Source of the DNA: JBMFLE01 sp049971355
GTDB lineage: Bacteria > Patescibacteriota > Patescibacteriia > UBA2591 > UBA4787
Assembly: GCA_049971355.1 (NCBI GenBank)
Contig: JBMFLE010000039.1
Coordinates: 1-5,659, forward strand
DNA length: 5,659 bases
Direction of reading: 5' to 3'
How positions within the stretch are numbered: position 1 is the first letter of the stretch; each line of letters begins with the position of its first letter. Positions 1 to 5,332 of the stretch are shown piece after piece. The notes beneath the pieces were generated by a model. That model was given only the letters and a program-made list of their open reading frames with translations. It searched no databases and had not been told where the DNA came from. The position numbers were made by a program, and so were the translations under genes.

Positions 1-47
1 CCTTCTAAATTTGGCGGTTCTTTTTTCTTTTGAAAAAATCCCATCAT
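1..47 (-). CDS. 5' end of an unidentified leftward gene (partial)
   Basis: Reading the minus strand from 47, two successive ATG codons (47-45 and 44-42) open a frame that stays open to the left edge and encodes MMGFFQKKKEPPNLE. A short aromatic opening followed by a Lys-rich and Pro-rich stretch looks like a genuine cytoplasmic protein start, not random AT-rich sequence, and it is followed by no stop in the 15 visible codons. No clear Shine-Dalgarno is present; only a weak AAAGAA lies about 10 bases upstream. The gene points the same way as the restriction-modification operon but is about 300 bases beyond its end, so it is probably a separate unit. Function cannot be assigned from 15 residues, and a chance open frame is possible. 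Confidence 0.4.
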   Translation of the reverse strand, partial: MMGFFQKKKEPPNLE

Positions 48-96
48 AAAGTATATTCTTTAATGTAGCATAAAATTACCTTTTGTGGAAGGGTGC

Positions 97-148
97 AAAA
101 AAAGATTGGTTATCTATTTATTAAAAAAGTGAACCAATAAGTTTTTTT
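97..148. terminator. possible bidirectional terminator
   Basis: A 7-bp perfect inverted repeat, ATTGGTT at 105-111 and AACCAAT at 132-138, encloses a 20-base AT-rich loop. It is followed by seven T on the plus strand (142-148) and, on the minus strand, by seven T (the A run at 97-103). Placement suits termination of the leftward R-M operon before the gene that starts at 47. The stem is short and mostly A-T with a long loop, so it is a weak candidate. Confidence 0.3.
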
Positions 149-228
149 GGTGGGCAGTGCCTTTTAAACAAAACAAGGACCGATTTTATTAACGGGCAAG
201 GGACGCAAAGGGCAAAGACCGAACCCCT

Positions 229-258
229 CTTCCGCCCGCGCTTGCCAAAAAGCGGAAG
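229..258. repeat. short inverted repeat
   Basis: CTTCCGC at 229-235 and GCGGAAG at 252-258 form a perfect 7-bp stem around a 16-base loop in the GC-richer part of the spacer. No T tract follows on either strand, so a terminator role is not supported. Confidence 0.4.
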
Positions 259-292
259 CGGAAAGAACGATTTCAAGTTTTTCTAATTTTCT

Positions 293-311
293 AATCCGAC
301 TTTGTCGGATT
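293..311. repeat. tight 8-bp hairpin downstream of the endonuclease gene
   Basis: AATCCGAC at 293-300 and GTCGGATT at 304-311 are perfect reverse complements around a three-base loop. It lies 38 bases beyond the stop codon of the leftward endonuclease gene. It could stabilise the 3' end of that mRNA. On the minus strand it is followed by an A-rich stretch, not by T residues, so it is not a classical intrinsic terminator. Confidence 0.5.
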
Positions 312-348
312 GCTCGGCTCTGCCTCGCTTGGCGGCAAATTCTTTATT

Positions 349-1131
349 TTAAAATCCTTCCATTTTCTCTTTAGCTACTTGTTTTATCTTCTGTTGTATT
401 TTTTCTTTAAATTTTTTACCCACGAAATCAAATAATTCCAATAAATTTTCAAATGTCATTTCTCCGCCGAGAAAATCCCAGTATTCTTTTCCGATTAAAA
501 ATTCTTTTCCTTTTTCGAGTACGCCTTGCTCTGTAAATCTTTCATACGGTTGAGGATAATATGGATTATATGGAAATGCTAGAAATACTCTAACAGGTTT
601 TCTTCGACGAGCCACCCATTCAAGGAGTTTAACTTTTGATTTTGTAAATACATCGATATTGGGCTTAACAGTTTTTATTTCAAAATAATGTTCTATTCCT
701 TTGCGTAACATATAAAAATCAGCAATTCTGCCTTCTTTTTGCGCTTTTCCATCTTTTGCCGAAACGCTTAAAACCTTTTTGACTTCTTCATCATGGTTAA
801 CTTTCTTTTCGCCATTTCTTAATTTTCGTATTATATCGTCAATAATGTATTTTTGTTCGCGAGAAATTACTCCGCCAACATCATATTTTGTAAAACATTC
901 ATCCGCATTTTCTTCGGCAATAATTTTAGAAACATCTTCATAAATTGACATTCCTAAAGTAGTTGCTATCGAGTGAATAAAAGAATATGCAGCTACTTTT
1001 TCACTGTCTTGAATCAGTCGCGTTAAAAATGGCATCGAAGACGTTTCACGAGTATATCTCCTTAACTTATCTTCAATTTTCCTTTCTAATAATAAACTTA
1101 TTTTGCTCTTTTGATTATTTGATAAAGCCAT
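349..1131 (-). CDS. TdeIII-family type II restriction endonuclease
   Basis: This 260-aa protein is a probable type II restriction enzyme of the TdeIII family, whose founding member cuts at GGNCC; specificity here is inferred from family only. The PD-(D/E)XK catalytic core is visible as RIADFYMLRKGIEHYFEIK near residues 135-153, with D138, E151 and K153 as the likely metal-binding and catalytic residues, followed by the TVKPNIDVF segment (154-162) that I associate with this family. An N-terminal helical region (1-80) and a Lys-rich C-terminal helix (236-258) flank the core. The ATG at 1131 follows the stop of the upstream gene by two bases, so translation is likely coupled. As the last gene of the operon it would be made after the methyltransferase. 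The frame is intact and of normal length, so the enzyme is probably active. The family call rests on motif memory, not on a search. Confidence 0.78.
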   Translation of the reverse strand: MALSNNQKSKISLLLERKIEDKLRRYTRETSSMPFLTRLIQDSEKVAAYSFIHSIATTLGMSIYEDVSKIIAEENADECFTKYDVGGVISREQKYIIDDIIRKLRNGEKKVNHDEEVKKVLSVSAKDGKAQKEGRIADFYMLRKGIEHYFEIKTVKPNIDVFTKSKVKLLEWVARRRKPVRVFLAFPYNPYYPQPYERFTEQGVLEKGKEFLIGKEYWDFLGGEMTFENLLELFDFVGKKFKEKIQQKIKQVAKEKMEGF

Positions 1132-1133
1132 AT

Positions 1134-1592
1134 TTATTTTCTCAGTTGGCTAAAATTATTTAAATATTTTTCTATATTAATGTTAGCTTTTCCTTTTTTA
1201 CTTTTTATTACCCAATTATCTTTTAGCATTATAGTAATTTTCCAGTTACCTCTTTTGTCTACTCTAACATTTTTTAAAATTTGGAAAAGTTCTATAGATG
1301 GGATTACAAAAATTCTATTTTCATCAAGCACAAAAAGTAGATATAATTTATCATTCGGACGAAAAGTAGGCTTATTTATTCCAAACCAATACAGATCAAA
1401 CTTTTCATAAAATCTAGAAAATTTTACTTGAATATCTTTATGGTTAATACTGCCTTTATATTCATTTCGAATAATTAAATCTATTCCCCTATCATCTACT
1501 ATATTGTCATAAACATCAAAACCTAATTCAGTTAATTTTCTTGTCGCTATTAACTCTCCAATTTTACCTTTTCTTTTAGGATTTAAGTTCAT
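1134..1592 (-). CDS. small PD-(D/E)XK-fold nuclease-like protein
   Basis: This 152-aa protein sits between the methyltransferase (4-base gap) and the endonuclease (2-base gap) and is surely co-transcribed with them. Its N-terminal half has the layout of small PD-(D/E)XK proteins such as archaeal Holliday-junction resolvases and DUF4365/PDDEXK_5 proteins: KGKIGELIATRKLTELGFDV with E13 in helix 1, then DDRGIDLII with D38, then DIQVKFSR with Q55 and K57 in the QxK variant of the ExK motif. The C-terminal half (80-130) is a beta-rich region with no recognised motif. It could be an accessory nuclease or nickase, a specificity or assembly partner of the restriction enzyme, or an independent nuclease. 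The start at 1592 gives the full first helix; no Shine-Dalgarno is evident, suggesting coupling to the methylase stop. Fold call is moderate and function is unknown. Confidence 0.65.
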   Translation of the reverse strand: MNLNPKRKGKIGELIATRKLTELGFDVYDNIVDDRGIDLIIRNEYKGSINHKDIQVKFSRFYEKFDLYWFGINKPTFRPNDKLYLLFVLDENRIFVIPSIELFQILKNVRVDKRGNWKITIMLKDNWVIKSKKGKANINIEKYLNNFSQLRK

Positions 1593-1596
1593 ATTT

Positions 1597-2805
1597 TTAC
1601 TTTTTTACAAAATAGTAAATACTTTCTGAAAACCGAGTATTATCCCTTTCTGTTCTCATAAGAACTGGGCGATGATATATTTTTTCAATACTATAACCAC
1701 ACGCCTCGGCAATTTCCGGATATAGGTTATCGCGATCATTTACAACCACAAAAATTTTGGCTTTCGGTTTCAAAAATCTATTCATATTTTGAAACACAGC
1801 AATAATATCTTTTTTATATTCCTCTTTCGCCTCTATGCTTCTTCCTTTTGAGGCAGGCCCAATTTCTTTAAACCCATTATCATTAAAACCAAATAATTCA
1901 TAAGCATAACGATGTTGGTCATGGTAATCTATTAAACCAACATAGGGCGGTGATGTAAAAATCCCATCAAATTTACCACCTTTATATCCTTCAACTTTAT
2001 TAAAATCGATTTCTCTCGAATCTCCTTGAATAATTTTCATAGTTGCACCAGTTCGCAATTTATCAAATTCTTTAATGCGTCTTATGGTATCCCAACTATA
2101 GCGGCTAATGAATTTCATTGCTTCATTTATCGGCTCACAAATTCGGTGATGTTTTATACAGTAATATTTTTCTCTTACTGGCTTTTTGGGTCTTGCTAAA
2201 TCATAATGCGGAATTAAACGAGCACTCCTTGTTGCTCTGCTTAAAATTATCTTAAGAATGTCTTGGTTTTTATAATTATTAATTTGTTCCCGATAAAATA
2301 AAATTTCCTGTAATGCTCTATCAGATAACCAAGTATTAAGATAGTCACTATCAAGTTTGTATTTTTTGAAATTATTATGTAGAAACGTCACCTGTTTTTG
2401 TCCTTGAGATAACCATTTGCTAAACTCCTTTGTTTTAAAAAGAATATCTTTAATTTCTTTTTCTACTAGTGGAATATCATATTTTTTTGTTTTGACTTCA
2501 GCAATAAGGCAATTAAATTCTGAAATTTCTATGCCAGCAGAGGACATACCCAACACATTTGCTTCAATTAAAGTAGTTCCAGAACCCATAAAGGGGTCAA
2601 GAATAAAATCTCCTTTCCTAAAATAATGTTTCAAAAATACTTCAACAAGTTGAGGAATAAACTTTCCTAAATAAGGATGGAGACGATGAACATGTTTTGT
2701 TCTTTCATATTCACGAACATTAGCGAAAGACAAATCTACGCCGTTTAGTGAGGTTTCAAATGTGGTAGGAATTTTTACTTGTGGCATCGTTTTCGTGTTC
2801 TGCAT
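1597..2805 (-). CDS. DNA methyltransferase of the R-M system (amino-methylating, probably N4-cytosine)
   Basis: This 402-aa enzyme should methylate the host copies of the restriction site using SAM. Visible motifs in order are HPYLGKFIP (43-51), the SAM-binding motif I DPFMGSGTT (70-78) with the following acidic GIEIS (91-95), a long central region (about 105-255) likely to hold target recognition, GDSRE (261-265), and the catalytic TSPPY (284-288). TSPPY marks exocyclic amino methylation and is common in N4-cytosine enzymes, which agrees with a GGNCC partner nuclease; N6-adenine cannot be excluded. Motif I lies before the catalytic motif with about 200 residues between, unlike the common beta-class order. 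C216, H219, H220 and C223 form a possible metal site in the recognition region. The ATG at 2805 is two bases after the regulator's stop, so it is probably translationally coupled. The frame is complete. Confidence 0.85.
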   Translation of the reverse strand: MQNTKTMPQVKIPTTFETSLNGVDLSFANVREYERTKHVHRLHPYLGKFIPQLVEVFLKHYFRKGDFILDPFMGSGTTLIEANVLGMSSAGIEISEFNCLIAEVKTKKYDIPLVEKEIKDILFKTKEFSKWLSQGQKQVTFLHNNFKKYKLDSDYLNTWLSDRALQEILFYREQINNYKNQDILKIILSRATRSARLIPHYDLARPKKPVREKYYCIKHHRICEPINEAMKFISRYSWDTIRRIKEFDKLRTGATMKIIQGDSREIDFNKVEGYKGGKFDGIFTSPPYVGLIDYHDQHRYAYELFGFNDNGFKEIGPASKGRSIEAKEEYKKDIIAVFQNMNRFLKPKAKIFVVVNDRDNLYPEIAEACGYSIEKIYHRPVLMRTERDNTRFSESIYYFVKK

Positions 2806-2807
2806 AA

Positions 2808-3033
2808 TTATTTTATTAACTCCTCAATATTAACACCTAATGCCTTGACAATTTTTGCCATCACAAATACCGATGGCTTTTTAATAACGCCGGTTTCAAT
2901 TTTTGTAAGCGTAGTATAAGGAATATTAGCCTTTCTAACGAATTCGTCTTGCGAAAGCTCAAGTTTAAGGCGCAGTGTCTTTATCCTTTTGCCTAATTTA
3001 TTTCCTTGATTATTTTCTATAATTTGCTAACAT
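2808..3033 (-). CDS. short XRE-family HTH regulator, frame interrupted near the start
   Basis: The minus strand encodes a compact XRE/Cro-type DNA-binding domain: KLGKRIKTLRLKLELSQDEF, then VRKANIPYTTLTKIETG with the recognition helix around PYTTLTKIE, then a helix ending VKALGVNIEELIK at the TAA at 2810-2808. In frame this body has no ATG, GTG or TTG upstream; it opens after a TAG at 3029-3027. The ATG at 3033-3031 starts MLANYR one base out of phase and stops at 3012-3010. Removing one A from the A4 run (3016-3013) joins ATG and body into a clean 74-aa protein, normal for this family. So either the assembly carries an indel, the gene is newly broken, or translation shifts +1 or uses a non-standard start such as ATT at 3023. 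By position it resembles the controller (C) protein of R-M systems, setting methylase and nuclease expression; that role is inferred. Confidence 0.75.
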
Positions 3034-3052
3034 TAAATTGTTTTGCTGTAAT
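3018..3052 (+). promoter_or_regulatory. candidate promoter(s) of the ATP-grasp gene
   Basis: Two options exist on the plus strand. A perfect TATAAT lies at 3018-3023 but has no good -35 box at the usual distance. TTGCTA (3024-3029) and TGTAAT (3047-3052) are spaced by 17 bases and would start transcription about 7 bases before the ATG at 3066. Both overlap the start region of the divergent HTH gene. The same stretch holds CTGTA twice (3046-3050 and 3054-3058), a possible but weak operator. Confidence 0.3.
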
Positions 3053-3061
3053 TCTGTACAA
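3032..3061 (-). promoter_or_regulatory. candidate promoter of the R-M operon
   Basis: On the minus strand TTGTAC (3061-3056) and TTTAAT (3037-3032) are separated by 18 bases and resemble -35 and -10 boxes; the -10 matches five of six consensus bases, the -35 only weakly. It would start transcription near 3025, which would leave out the ATG at 3033 and give an almost leaderless message for the HTH reading frame. If the ATG is the true start, the real promoter must lie further upstream. Confidence 0.3.
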
Positions 3062-3065
3062 CTAT

Positions 3066-4286
3066 ATGATAATAAATAAAAACAAAACAGTCAAGAAAGA
3101 TGATAAAAATTTTTGTAAAGAGTGTGGACACTCAAATTGGTATCACCTCAATACATGGTTGGAAGAATTAACTAGCTACTTTTTGCCTTCATTAAAACTG
3201 CCGAGACAAATTGAAACAGTCTTTGATATTATACTCGAAAAAATTTTTACTATACTAAAAATTGCCAGATTTAGAACTGATTTTAGTGTTGCCGATATTC
3301 AGCTGCGATCTTCCTGTTTTATCAAGGAGATGAAGAAACGTGGCGCAGTTTGTTATGCAATACAATCAGTTTTCGGTTACACTAATCATTTTAAAATAGA
3401 AGTTAGCGGAAAAACTTTTAGATTTGAAACATTGCCCATTGCGGAGTTTGCAAGTAAATACACTACGAAGATTGTTTACGACAAAGAATTAACCAAACGT
3501 TACTGCAAAAAAGGAGGTTTCCCTATTGCTGATGGTCGGTCGTTCTGGTTTTGGCAAAAAAGAAAAGCGGTTCAATTTGGGCGAGAAATTGGTTTTCCTC
3601 TTGTCGTCAAACCGAGAGGGGGGTCACTAAGTCGCCACGTAACCACAAATATACAAAATGAGAGGCAATTAGAAAAAGCAATTCGTCATGCAGTAAGTTA
3701 TTCACCGGCATTCATTGTAGAAAAGTTTATCCCTAATACTTCTGTCTACCGAGCAACGGTAATTGATTTTGATTTTGTGGTCTGCGTGCAACAAGTACCG
3801 GCAAACATCGTGGGCGATGGAATATCAACAATACGCCAACTCATTGATAAAAAGAACAGTGACCCAGGCAGGGGCGAACCTCACCAGAAGCAGTTTACGC
3901 TTTACAAAATTGTTGAAAATGAAATGACAAAAAAATTACTTGCGGAAAAAGGATATACCAATAATACCATCCTTAAAAATGGAGAAATTTTATATCTGCA
4001 AAAAGACCCGTTTCTAAGATTAGGCGGTGATCTCGTCGAGGTGACCCCAATTGTCCACAAAGACAATTTAAAATTATTTAGTGACCTTGCGCGTTTTTTT
4101 GATATACGTTTAGTGGGAATTGATTTTCTCGCTCAAAATATCGCCACCCCTTGGAAAAACCAACCCTGCGCAATTTTAGAGTTAAATAGCGTGCCGTGCA
4201 TTGAGCTCCATCATTTTCCATCCTCTGGTAGGCCAACTAATCCGGCCAAGGCATTGGCGGATATGTTTTTCAAATACTACCTATGA
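3066..4286 (+). CDS. stand-alone ATP-grasp ligase, cyanophycin-synthetase-like
   Basis: This 406-aa soluble protein is an ATP-grasp enzyme, a class that joins a carboxylate to an amine or thiol through an acyl-phosphate. Numbered from the ATG at 3066, the core shows the ATP-binding lysine in PLVVKPRGGSLSR (K182), the adenine-side segment FIVEKFI (E219), the GDGISTIRQLI motif (250-260) typical of the cyanophycin synthetase and GshAB branch, GIDFLAQ (351-357) and the Mg-binding ELNSVP (372-377; E372, N374), ending with HHFPSSGRP. No C-terminal Mur-ligase-like domain follows, so it is not a full cyanophycin synthetase. Residues 90-140 form the small domain before the grasp. An N-terminal C17-x2-C20-x-H22-x4-H27 cluster may bind a metal. 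I chose ATG 3066; the frame extends to a TTG at 3006, but that would overlap the HTH gene and adds a hydrophobic, gene-unlike stretch. Substrate is unknown. Confidence 0.85.
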   Translation: MIINKNKTVKKDDKNFCKECGHSNWYHLNTWLEELTSYFLPSLKLPRQIETVFDIILEKIFTILKIARFRTDFSVADIQLRSSCFIKEMKKRGAVCYAIQSVFGYTNHFKIEVSGKTFRFETLPIAEFASKYTTKIVYDKELTKRYCKKGGFPIADGRSFWFWQKRKAVQFGREIGFPLVVKPRGGSLSRHVTTNIQNERQLEKAIRHAVSYSPAFIVEKFIPNTSVYRATVIDFDFVVCVQQVPANIVGDGISTIRQLIDKKNSDPGRGEPHQKQFTLYKIVENEMTKKLLAEKGYTNNTILKNGEILYLQKDPFLRLGGDLVEVTPIVHKDNLKLFSDLARFFDIRLVGIDFLAQNIATPWKNQPCAILELNSVPCIELHHFPSSGRPTNPAKALADMFFKYYL

Positions 4287-4287
4287 A

Positions 4288-4390
4288 ACCCCGTTACTCA
4301 TAAAGCCAGCCTTGAATTCAATTATAGGGATTTATGAAGTAATGGGGTGAGTAATTTGAACTTAACTACAATGATTATGAGTAACGGGGT
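4288..4390 (+). promoter_or_regulatory. three-arm repeat between ATP-grasp and methyltransferase genes
   Basis: Starting two bases after the ATP-grasp stop, arm A (4288-4304) reads ACCCCGTTACTCATAAA. Arm B (4331-4348) pairs with A over 17 base pairs, with one G-U pair and one bulged A at 4337, around a 26-base loop. Arm C (4375-4390) is a perfect 16-bp reverse complement of 4288-4303. B and C are direct repeats of AGTAAYGGGGTGA, 41 bases apart. A can pair with only one of them at a time. The A-C stem would bury the ATG at 4377, a plausible start of the next gene, while A-B would leave it free. No T tract follows, so this is not a simple terminator. The repeats are seen; the switch is inferred. 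Confidence 0.5.
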
Positions 4391-4946
4391 GAACATAATA
4401 ATTATATTGCTGATAATTATTAGCGCGTTTAGTTTCTTTTTGTTGTGGCTTATTTTCCTGATTGATTCTCTTGTCCGAGGCCACGATTTACCAACTAGCC
4501 GAAGAGCAACTAAAGCATTATTTAAAATTATCTCGGAGTACAAAACCGCTAGAAATTTTTATGATTTGGGGTGCGGCCACGGTGCACTCGCTTGCCGCAT
4601 TAAAAGAAAGTTTCCTACCCTTTGTGTATACGCTATAGACAATAATTCTGTGCGCATCTTCTTTGCTAAAATCAGAGCATTTCTTTTTCGACAAAATGTT
4701 AAATTTTTGCAAAAAGATATTTTCGAGGTAAATCTAAGCGAGGCAGATATTATTTACACCTATCTTTGGTATGATATAATGCCGGCGTTGGAAAAGAAGC
4801 TCCAAAAAGAGTTAAAATCGGGGGCAATTGTAATTACCAATACATCCAACTTTCCCACCTGGAAACCAATAAAAAAGATTGTTACTTATCCCAAAGTTTC
4901 CAAAACACCAAATTCTGAAACCTTGTTTGTATATAGAAAAACCTAA
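4347..4946 (+). CDS. membrane-anchored SAM methyltransferase, FAM173/ATPSCKMT-like
   Basis: The protein (199 aa from GTG 4347; 191 from ATG 4371; 189 from ATG 4377) has one strongly hydrophobic N-terminal helix (about 16-40 in the longest form) and then a class I methyltransferase fold. Motif I is FYDLGCGHG (71-79), the acidic ribose-binding residue is D98 in YAIDNN, and KDIFEV (133-138) follows. The later segment LEKKLQKELKSGAIVI with an FPTW motif (178-181 region) resembles the FAM173 family, animal ATPSCKMT included, which has a membrane segment followed by a small methyltransferase and trimethylates a lysine of the ATP synthase c subunit. A membrane protein lysine is therefore a possible substrate, by analogy only. 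It lies 60-90 bases after the ATP-grasp gene on the same strand, probably one transcript. No start has a good Shine-Dalgarno; ATG 4377 best fits an N-terminal membrane anchor. Confidence 0.8.
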   Translation: MSNLNLTTMIMSNGVNIIIILLIIISAFSFFLLWLIFLIDSLVRGHDLPTSRRATKALFKIISEYKTARNFYDLGCGHGALACRIKRKFPTLCVYAIDNNSVRIFFAKIRAFLFRQNVKFLQKDIFEVNLSEADIIYTYLWYDIMPALEKKLQKELKSGAIVITNTSNFPTWKPIKKIVTYPKVSKTPNSETLFVYRKT

Positions 4947-4980
4947 TAATACTGAAATAGACAGTGGTAGTTATAACGGT

Positions 4981-5016
4981 AAGCCCCCACACCAAATTTT
5001 GGTGTGGGGGCTTTCT
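4981..5016 (+). terminator. strong hairpin terminator after the methyltransferase gene
   Basis: AAGCCCCCACACCAAA (4981-4996) and TTTGGTGTGGGGGCTT (4998-5013) are perfect 16-base reverse complements around a single base, so the real loop will be a few A-T pairs wider. A short TTTCT tract (5012-5016) ends the stem. It lies 35 bases after the stop at 4946. The U tract is short, but the stem is by far the most stable in the window and sits exactly where the rightward unit should end. Confidence 0.8.
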
Positions 5017-5122
5017 CCCGCACAAAACGGCACCTTTTGGACAAAATCCGAACTTTTTTTGACGAAAACCTGGACTGCGAACTTTGACGCTCCGCCCCGC
5101 CGCCGCTCGCTAACGCTCGCCA

Positions 5123-5244
5123 CCCCGCAAAAAAGTTTTCTTCATATTGTTTATTTTGCGCGCGCCTATTTTTTTCTTCCCCGCCTGCAACGCTTTGCGT
5201 AGCAATGCGGGCAGGTAAAAGGAAAAGAAAACTTTTTTGCGGGG
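5123..5244. repeat. 122-bp element bounded by perfect 20-bp inverted repeats
   Basis: The arms 5123-5142 (CCCCGCAAAAAAGTTTTCTT) and 5225-5244 are perfect reverse complements over 20 bases. The 82-base interior contains a second imperfect hairpin, GCAACGC then TTT then GCGTAGC, flanked by CCTGC and GGGCAGG. The base pair CA lies just outside both ends (5121-5122 and 5245-5246), which could be a two-base target duplication or chance. No coding sequence is inside. It may be a miniature inverted-repeat element or a structural intergenic palindrome. Confidence 0.65.
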
Positions 5245-5287
5245 CAATGTTCTGAACGAGCAGGACAGCGGGGCTTCGCTTCATCTC

Positions 5288-5332
5288 GGGCGGCTTGGCA
5301 TTCTCCCCTTGAACCTCCCTGCCAAGCCGCCC
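5288..5332. repeat. 13-bp perfect inverted repeat
   Basis: GGGCGGCTTGGCA (5288-5300) and TGCCAAGCCGCCC (5320-5332) are perfect reverse complements with a 19-base loop. It is GC-rich and stable. On the minus strand it lies about 60 bases beyond the end of the leftward gene at 5392, so it may act in 3'-end formation, but no T tract follows on that strand. On the plus strand T8 comes 17 bases later, too far for a standard terminator. Confidence 0.6.

Larger units (their letters stand above)
48..348. other. non-coding spacer downstream of the R-M operon
   Basis: I found no credible gene in these 301 bases. The left half is AT-rich, while 185-340 is clearly richer in GC than the genes beside it and is full of short palindromes and purine-rich near-repeats (for example GGGCAAGGGACGC followed by AAAGGGCAAAG). 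The three best hairpins are listed separately. The spacer separates the end of the endonuclease gene from the leftward gene that begins at 47, so it should hold the terminator of one and the promoter of the other. No promoter was clear enough to list. Confidence 0.6.

Noticed and set aside
1180..1410. 76-codon plus-strand frame
   Set aside because: It is antisense to the small PD-(D/E)XK-like gene and shows no independent features.
2417..2626. 69-codon plus-strand frame
   Set aside because: It is antisense to motif I of the DNA methyltransferase.
3010..3033. Seven-codon leader peptide MLANYRK ahead of the HTH body
   Set aside because: It ends in TAA with no usable start codon just after it for re-initiation; a one-base frame break in the A4 run explains the arrangement more simply.
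3006..3065. 20-codon N-terminal extension of the ATP-grasp gene from TTG
   Set aside because: It overlaps the HTH gene start and both candidate promoters, has no ribosome binding site, and adds a hydrophobic stretch not expected in a soluble ligase; ATG 3066 is preferred.
4322..4543. Hydrophobic 73-codon minus-strand frame
   Set aside because: It is the antisense of the membrane helix of the FAM173-like methyltransferase; AT-rich hydrophobic codons read as hydrophobic on both strands.
4518..4712. 64-codon minus-strand frame
   Set aside because: It is antisense to the conserved SAM-binding core of the rightward methyltransferase.
4879..5202. 107-codon plus-strand open frame starting inside the methyltransferase gene
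   Set aside because: It begins within the 3' end of the methyltransferase gene in another frame and then translates the terminator and GC-rich spacer.
5123..5332. CRISPR-like or tandem repeat array
   Set aside because: The repeats are inverted pairs of different sequences, with no regular direct-repeat and spacer spacing.
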